From Hysterangium stoloniferum (Eukaryota > Basidiomycota > Agaricomycetes > Hysterangiales > Hysterangiaceae), in assembly GCA_015178975.1 (NCBI GenBank), contig WHVD01000141.1, positions 62,001 through 126,000 on the forward strand: a stretch of DNA of 64,000 bases, written 5' to 3'. Both the position numbers and the translations under genes were made by a program. Shown in pieces: positions 59,001-64,000 of this stretch. The notes beneath the pieces were generated by a model, which did no database searches, had not been told where the DNA came from, and was given only the letters and a program-made list of their open reading frames with translations. The first letter of the stretch is position 1. Each line of letters begins with the position of its first letter.

Positions 59001-62000
59001 GCACTTTTGGTGAATGTCGATGGCGCTGAGAGCTAAAAATACCTCCTAGACATTGGCAGATCCTGCGTTGGGTGGCAAGGAGGCTGACAAATGTGGGTTT
59101 CGAGTCGATCCGCCAAGTCTCTTAGCGGCTGATTGCGTCTAAATCTGACATTGGAAGCTGACTGTTTCTCTGCTGGACCATGGCCGGTGCTCCAGCTCGG
59201 GCTGTGCAGTGCCATATACGGGTACGGTCCGAACTCGGTGGTCGATCGTGATGAAGCTGGAAATTGGACAATCCTGGAGCGTGGTGGCAGTTAATTCCCG
59301 TGATGTGGGTCGGTAAGTACTAAGATAAGCCCTGAAGATGACGAAGAGCCTCGTGGCAGGCTCGGAGAGCAGCCATGCAGGGAGTGATCGGGTACAATAT
59401 GGTACGATTACGGTTCGTGCCTGACTATGTGGCTAACAATGCGTGTCTGAGCAGTCCAATCTGCCCCGACAGTTATTTTGGTATCTCCTCTCTTTTAAAG
59501 TGTAATGACATAGTATTCATACTATTGTCTAGACGACCGGATGCCTTGTCTGAGTAAAAGGCTCTCTAGCCAGACACTTGTCGAAATTGCACGGTGGTAC
59601 TTGAATTCTAAACCCTCTGAACCTACGCACACGAGGGACATGATCATCGGAGATATCGCAGAACCAGACATGTGTACATCGAAGGGATGAAGTGCTATAT
59701 TTATTAGTAGGCTCCATGCAAAAGATTATGTAAATACCTTGGAAAGCCACGATTTAGAGTAGTGTATTCGCAAGTAATATATATTGGCAAACTGAATGCT
59801 GTGCCTCATATGGATATCAGGAGCACCACTCACAACCCGCTGGTGCTATTTCAATTCTGCAAATTATACTAGTAGTGCATTCCACACCTTTGAGTTGCTA
59901 AAATAAATAATGTGTCCGAGTATCGGGATTCGGTCACGATATGTCACACTGAGGTTGTCCCGCAATTCGGTCTAGGAATAGCAATTCGGCCTCCACTCAG
60001 CGTTGAATCTCAGCACACCTATGAAAAGCATTTCAAAAGTAATCATGTTTCACAGGTGGTGATATTTCCATGTATTTCGAGACCTGTGATAATCAATACT
60101 TGGCTACTGTAGTGTCAAGGAGTAGCGGAGTTCGCGCACAGATAAGACAAAGTCTTGTCTGTTTGACTGAGTCCTAAATATCATTTACACTTGTCATAGT
60201 TCAATTTCCCGTTCCAGGCTAAGAGACGAGGACCAATTAAACAGGAATGGACAAGGACTATTTTTGCTAATTGGCTGTGAGTACGGTACGAGGGACACAC
60301 CGGCCCCAAGCGTCAAGCTTACTCGCACAGAGGCGAACGCATCCAAATTCGGAACGCGCAAGACCCTCACATGCGCTGAAAAATCCAAGATAGAAATATA
60401 ATTCGTCTGAAGGCACCAACGGCGAGGCCCTGAGTCATGAGTCGTGAGTCATAATGCCTAGAAGTGCCACTGACTCATGTCCCAACAGTTCGAATGCGTG
60501 GCGTCAACATCACAATCCGCATTGACCTCAAGTTGACGCGGCCACGCAGCTTGGCTTTTCAGTTGCCGACCAGACATTCATTTCCTGTGTGGTCTGGTCT
60601 CAACATCGCCCCGGCTAATAAGCCTCGGATATCTCAGCTCGGGTGCCACCATCCTTAAGAATGCGCAGATGAAACGGGGTGTACTGATTGGGCACATACT
60701 AGTATCCATGAAAACTTCATATCCATCTCACGTAGTTGATGCCAGATCAGGCATGACGATTCGATACAGATATGGGGTTATGGTATCTCACCTGCGGCTG
60801 GAAGAGGGCTACGTTTCAGGATTCTGAGAGCTGATCTATTGGCATTGCACACGCCGCGTCTGGGAGGCGTGGCGTGAATGCAGCGTTCAGTCTGGTAGAC
60901 TCACAGCCCAGATGATGGCTGGGCAGCTTGGCCTCCCATCAATTATATTCGTGATGGGAATGATGATAGCGTGTAGATCAACGTCGCTATTCTCTTCAGA
61001 TCACCCAGCAGAGATATGATGGAGAGTACGTGCTTAATGCAGGCTCAACAAAGAAGCCCTATGTTGGGCAGTCAAAATCTTTGAAGAACACTGTTAATCT
61101 TCACTCCAGCGAGTCTGCATGTGAAATGATGGGACACTAGTGAGCGGTGCGGGAAATAGTATGCTGGTGAGATGATATCTCACTTGAGGCGGGACTGTTT
61201 CGACGCTATGCTGTGATTGTTAGCCTCGGTGTGCAGGTACGACCGGAGTGAACATCCCCTCCAGTACCTGTACTTGGGGATGATCGTGATGGAAAGTACA
61301 ATTGACTTTAGAGAATCGATGCAAGTCGACTGTACTAGGGTACATGTTACACCGCGATACCCGAACATTTGATGAGTTATTAGAGGGAGATAGCAAATCT
61401 CTCCATGTAAGTAACATATAACTCCAAGTCGAGCGTGATATCAGGAGTTGGAGTTGGGAGTAACTGATGATGGGGATAGTGGTTTAGTGAGTAGTCTGCC
61501 AAGTCGGGATAACTTCCTCTGTGTTTGGGGTTCTCGGTCTCGTTTACGGCCCCTTTAATTTTTGGAATTGAATGAGTGCGATAAACTGTAGCTATAGCCT
61601 ATCGTCATGCAGATCTTCCTGGTAGCAGTGAGGTGACCAGCCTACCAGCGGGTTGAGTGAATATAATGGGCATTGCGGGTATTTACACCGTGATGTCCCA
61701 TTATTCTAGTAATGTCATAGAGATGTATTACCAGAAGTACAATCGAGTTCACCTTGGCAGATGGTTGGGAAGTGGAAGTTGTAGTGATAACGTTAATGGT
61801 AAATCAGTTAGGTGACTTTCAAGTTGGAGACACCTTGTTTTGACATCATCACCAGCAGCACACTATGTCGTCCTTAATCGATTCCCTGCCAATTTTGGAA
61901 ACTTATTGGCTTACTGTGAATAACCCTTACCAGATACATATTGCCGGTCCATTGTTGCAGTTCAGGGGATTCACGACCATCCGCATGATCGCCATGATCC

Positions 62001-63359
62001 CGATACTAACGCCTCAATCTGATTCGCATGTATGTACTGTAAGAGAGTGGTGTTAATATTCGAACTAGCTATTCACCTGTCGCCGGCGTCGATCATCAAA
62101 GAATTCACTTATTCTCGGCAGAAGAGAACGCTTGCTAGGCTAAATAATTAGTTTAGGGCCGGAGCTCAGAATACGTATCGTCAACTGCGGGCTCGATATT
62201 TTCCTTGTGGTTATCAACACGACCAGTAAGCCTCTTGAAGCTTCGCGAATCCGAATCGCATCATAGGTAGAGGCATAAGGCTGCCGTGAAATATGGCCGT
62301 ACCCACCTTTCTTTTTTTTCTCTCCCGCAGTCTATCGGCCTGGTCATTGGTACTACTATTCTCCGCTACCAGTAGGATCACGGGATCATCGAAGGTTGTG
62401 CATCCGAGAGAGTTAGGGAGAGCTTTGCCAGTGCAAGTCCCACCTGAGGAAATGTTTACGCACTATCAGTGCAAGGCACCGCGGTATGAGGCTAGAGCAG
62501 AGTTCACCTCACGGAGGGCTTGCCCCTGCCAACACGCTGGCTATCTCTCAGAAGTTTCCTCTGTGGGTTCCCTGCACTCGTGACTGGGACCACTTTCCCC
62601 TTGAATTTTTTGGTGTTTGTCCACAGCATGTCCAGATGATTTCGACTTACACCGTCTTTACCCAGTGGGTTATCATTCCAGAGCCTCCAATGAGCGGCAG
62701 ACACCGCTCACCTTCTCTTCCTATCCTTGGCTTACATTTTGACTTCCATAACGTAGGCTGCTGGCGTTGAGGACAGTCTGGACTTTTGCACTTCTGGCTT
62801 ACTTAGAATACCCGTACTGATCGGCATGCGCTTTTTAATACGGGTTTTGTAACGAATGGTTAGTGCGCGGTGACGCTTGAGGCAAGTAGTTCAAAAAGGT
62901 CAAAGGTTTTCCTCTCATGTGGAAGAATGTATTTGGATTTGCATACACAAGTTCAAGGAGAAGCTTAAGGACTGCCACTGGCACGGTCCTCAGTGGCAAT
63001 AGCAAATAACTATACATTCGTACAAACCGAAGGTCACTGATACAAAGGGGGTGACAAAGCATCTGTATTTGCATCAAAGGGAAACGAAGCATAATTGGAA
63101 GCTTGCGTGAAACGAAGGGCAGCGGCATGTGCACGGCGGATAAACTGCCTAATCTGGGAAGCGCGAAGACGAAAGGGGCCTGGTGGAGCTGTGCTGGACC
63201 AACAAACAATACAGCAAATCGTCGCACCCAATGCGTCATTTCACAAACAAACATCATGGGGAGTACTCGGCGACGACCACAGATCAGAGGGGCCATAGGA
63301 ACGCGGCGGAGATTTGGCGGTTTCAATTGAGCAGGGGAATATTAGAGAGTAATCTATTG
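56011..63359. other. 7.3-kb stretch without recognisable genes
   Basis: Only short ORFs without motifs. 62440-62470 shares the word CACCTGAGGAAATG then TTTACGCAC with 49901-49925, so some of this is repeat-derived. The ORF at 62835-63326 (minus) is Leu/Pro-rich without family features and was not accepted. Confidence 0.4.
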
Positions 63360-63886
63360 ATGCGAATACCTTCCAAATGTTCGGCCGGCATGAAGAGGAA
63401 ATAGATCCCGCCCGCCTTCGAATTCTCAAGCTCAGGCCAGGTCAGGTGGAGGAGCCACGCTGGAAAGCCAGAAAATAGGGTTGGATGCGTGCAAACAGGC
63501 ATATCTAGACTGTGGGGTTTCTATGCCAATGACTTCGTTTCTTCTTTGCATGTATACGGTTGCTGATAGCGGATGCCTGTCGTCATAGCGCAGGCATGGG
63601 AATGGGACGGAGAAATAGGCGGTGTAGATAACACGTCCAAAGGTGTCACGCGATCGTTCAGGGGTGGCGAGGAAGAGGTGACGATCCCAACCCAAAACCG
63701 ATTCACTTCAATAGTCGATGGAACATTGCTTCCTTGATCGGTTATGGGGGGCGGGGGCGGGGTGAGGCGAGCAGTGTGGAGGTGTATTGTATCAACTCCG
63801 GTGCTGTACGGCGGGAAAGCCAAAGTCTTCAGCTGCAGGGGAGAAGGGGGAAGGGGGAAGAGGGGGGGGGTTAATCTTCTCTGCAA
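63360..63886 (-). CDS. Possible unrecognised spliced gene, partial
   Basis: Minus-strand reading suggests exons but no complete model closes. An open run around 63695-63480 (GWDRHLFLATPERSRDTFGR, PFPCLRYDDRHPLSATVYMQ) is followed by a strong acceptor (TTTTCTGGCTTTCCAG). After it, a second frame reads WLLHLTWPELENSKAGGIYF and LFMPAEHLEG before a possible donor near 63368. Composition looks protein-like. I do not recognise the family, and the 5' part may be Pro-rich (ORF to 63886). Confidence 0.28.
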
Positions 63887-64000
63887 ATATTAAACACCAT
63901 GTTTCATGTTACACAGGATGGGATCCGAGTGGAGTACAATGTCATAATGTCAAGGCATAATTAAGATCCAAATTGGGATATAGAAAATAGGATTGGAATT

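Noticed and set aside
62835..63326. 163-codon minus-strand ORF
   Set aside because: Leu/Pro-rich without recognisable domain; competing ORFs in several frames.

Overview
This window is fungal nuclear DNA, most likely from a TE-rich mushroom-forming basidiomycete (Agaricomycetes). The genes are packed with short GT-AG introns of about 45-65 nt, there is a basidiomycete-style F-box protein, and the repeats are chromodomain Ty3/gypsy elements (chromoviruses), their solo LTRs, and LINE-type RNase H / zinc-binding fragments. Nothing bacterial (operons, RBS, CRISPR) is present. All gene models below were spliced by eye; the models for which a summed exon length is quoted add up to a multiple of three.

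Layout. 1-4.7 kb: AT-rich repeat debris with two solo LTRs (1789-2508, 3143-3686) and a small inverted-repeat element (4365-4677). 4.9-8.6 kb: a recent tandem duplication of a two-exon gene of unknown function whose motifs resemble an ADP-ribosyltransferase-like (R-S-E) fold. 8.6-9.4 kb: a small uncharacterised gene. 9.4-12.7 kb: no supported gene. 12.7-25.3 kb: a compact housekeeping block with TOM70 (mitochondrial import receptor), an F-box protein, an AlkB-type 2OG-Fe(II) dioxygenase, a rhodanese-domain protein, BET2 (Rab geranylgeranyltransferase beta) and an EamA/SLC35G-like transporter. The F-box/AlkB and rhodanese/BET2 pairs are divergent; TOM70/F-box and AlkB/rhodanese are convergent.

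25.4-31.9 kb holds no recognisable gene. 31.9-42.95 kb is a nested transposon block. One solo LTR interrupts a tRNA-like sequence and is itself split by a second copy of the same family. A full-length chromovirus (34614-42778, minus strand) sits inside a third LTR family and carries four later LTR insertions, one nested in another. Most junctions are proven by 5-bp target duplications. 43.7-48.6 kb is a second, decayed chromovirus on the plus strand.

49-56 kb contains LINE fragments surrounding one good gene, MET16 (PAPS reductase, sulfate assimilation), with a perfect 19-bp hairpin just upstream. 56-63.3 kb shows no convincing gene, and the last 0.6 kb may carry part of an unrecognised spliced gene. 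The housekeeping genes act in unrelated processes (protein import, vesicle-traffic prenylation, sulfur metabolism, transport) and do not form a cluster.
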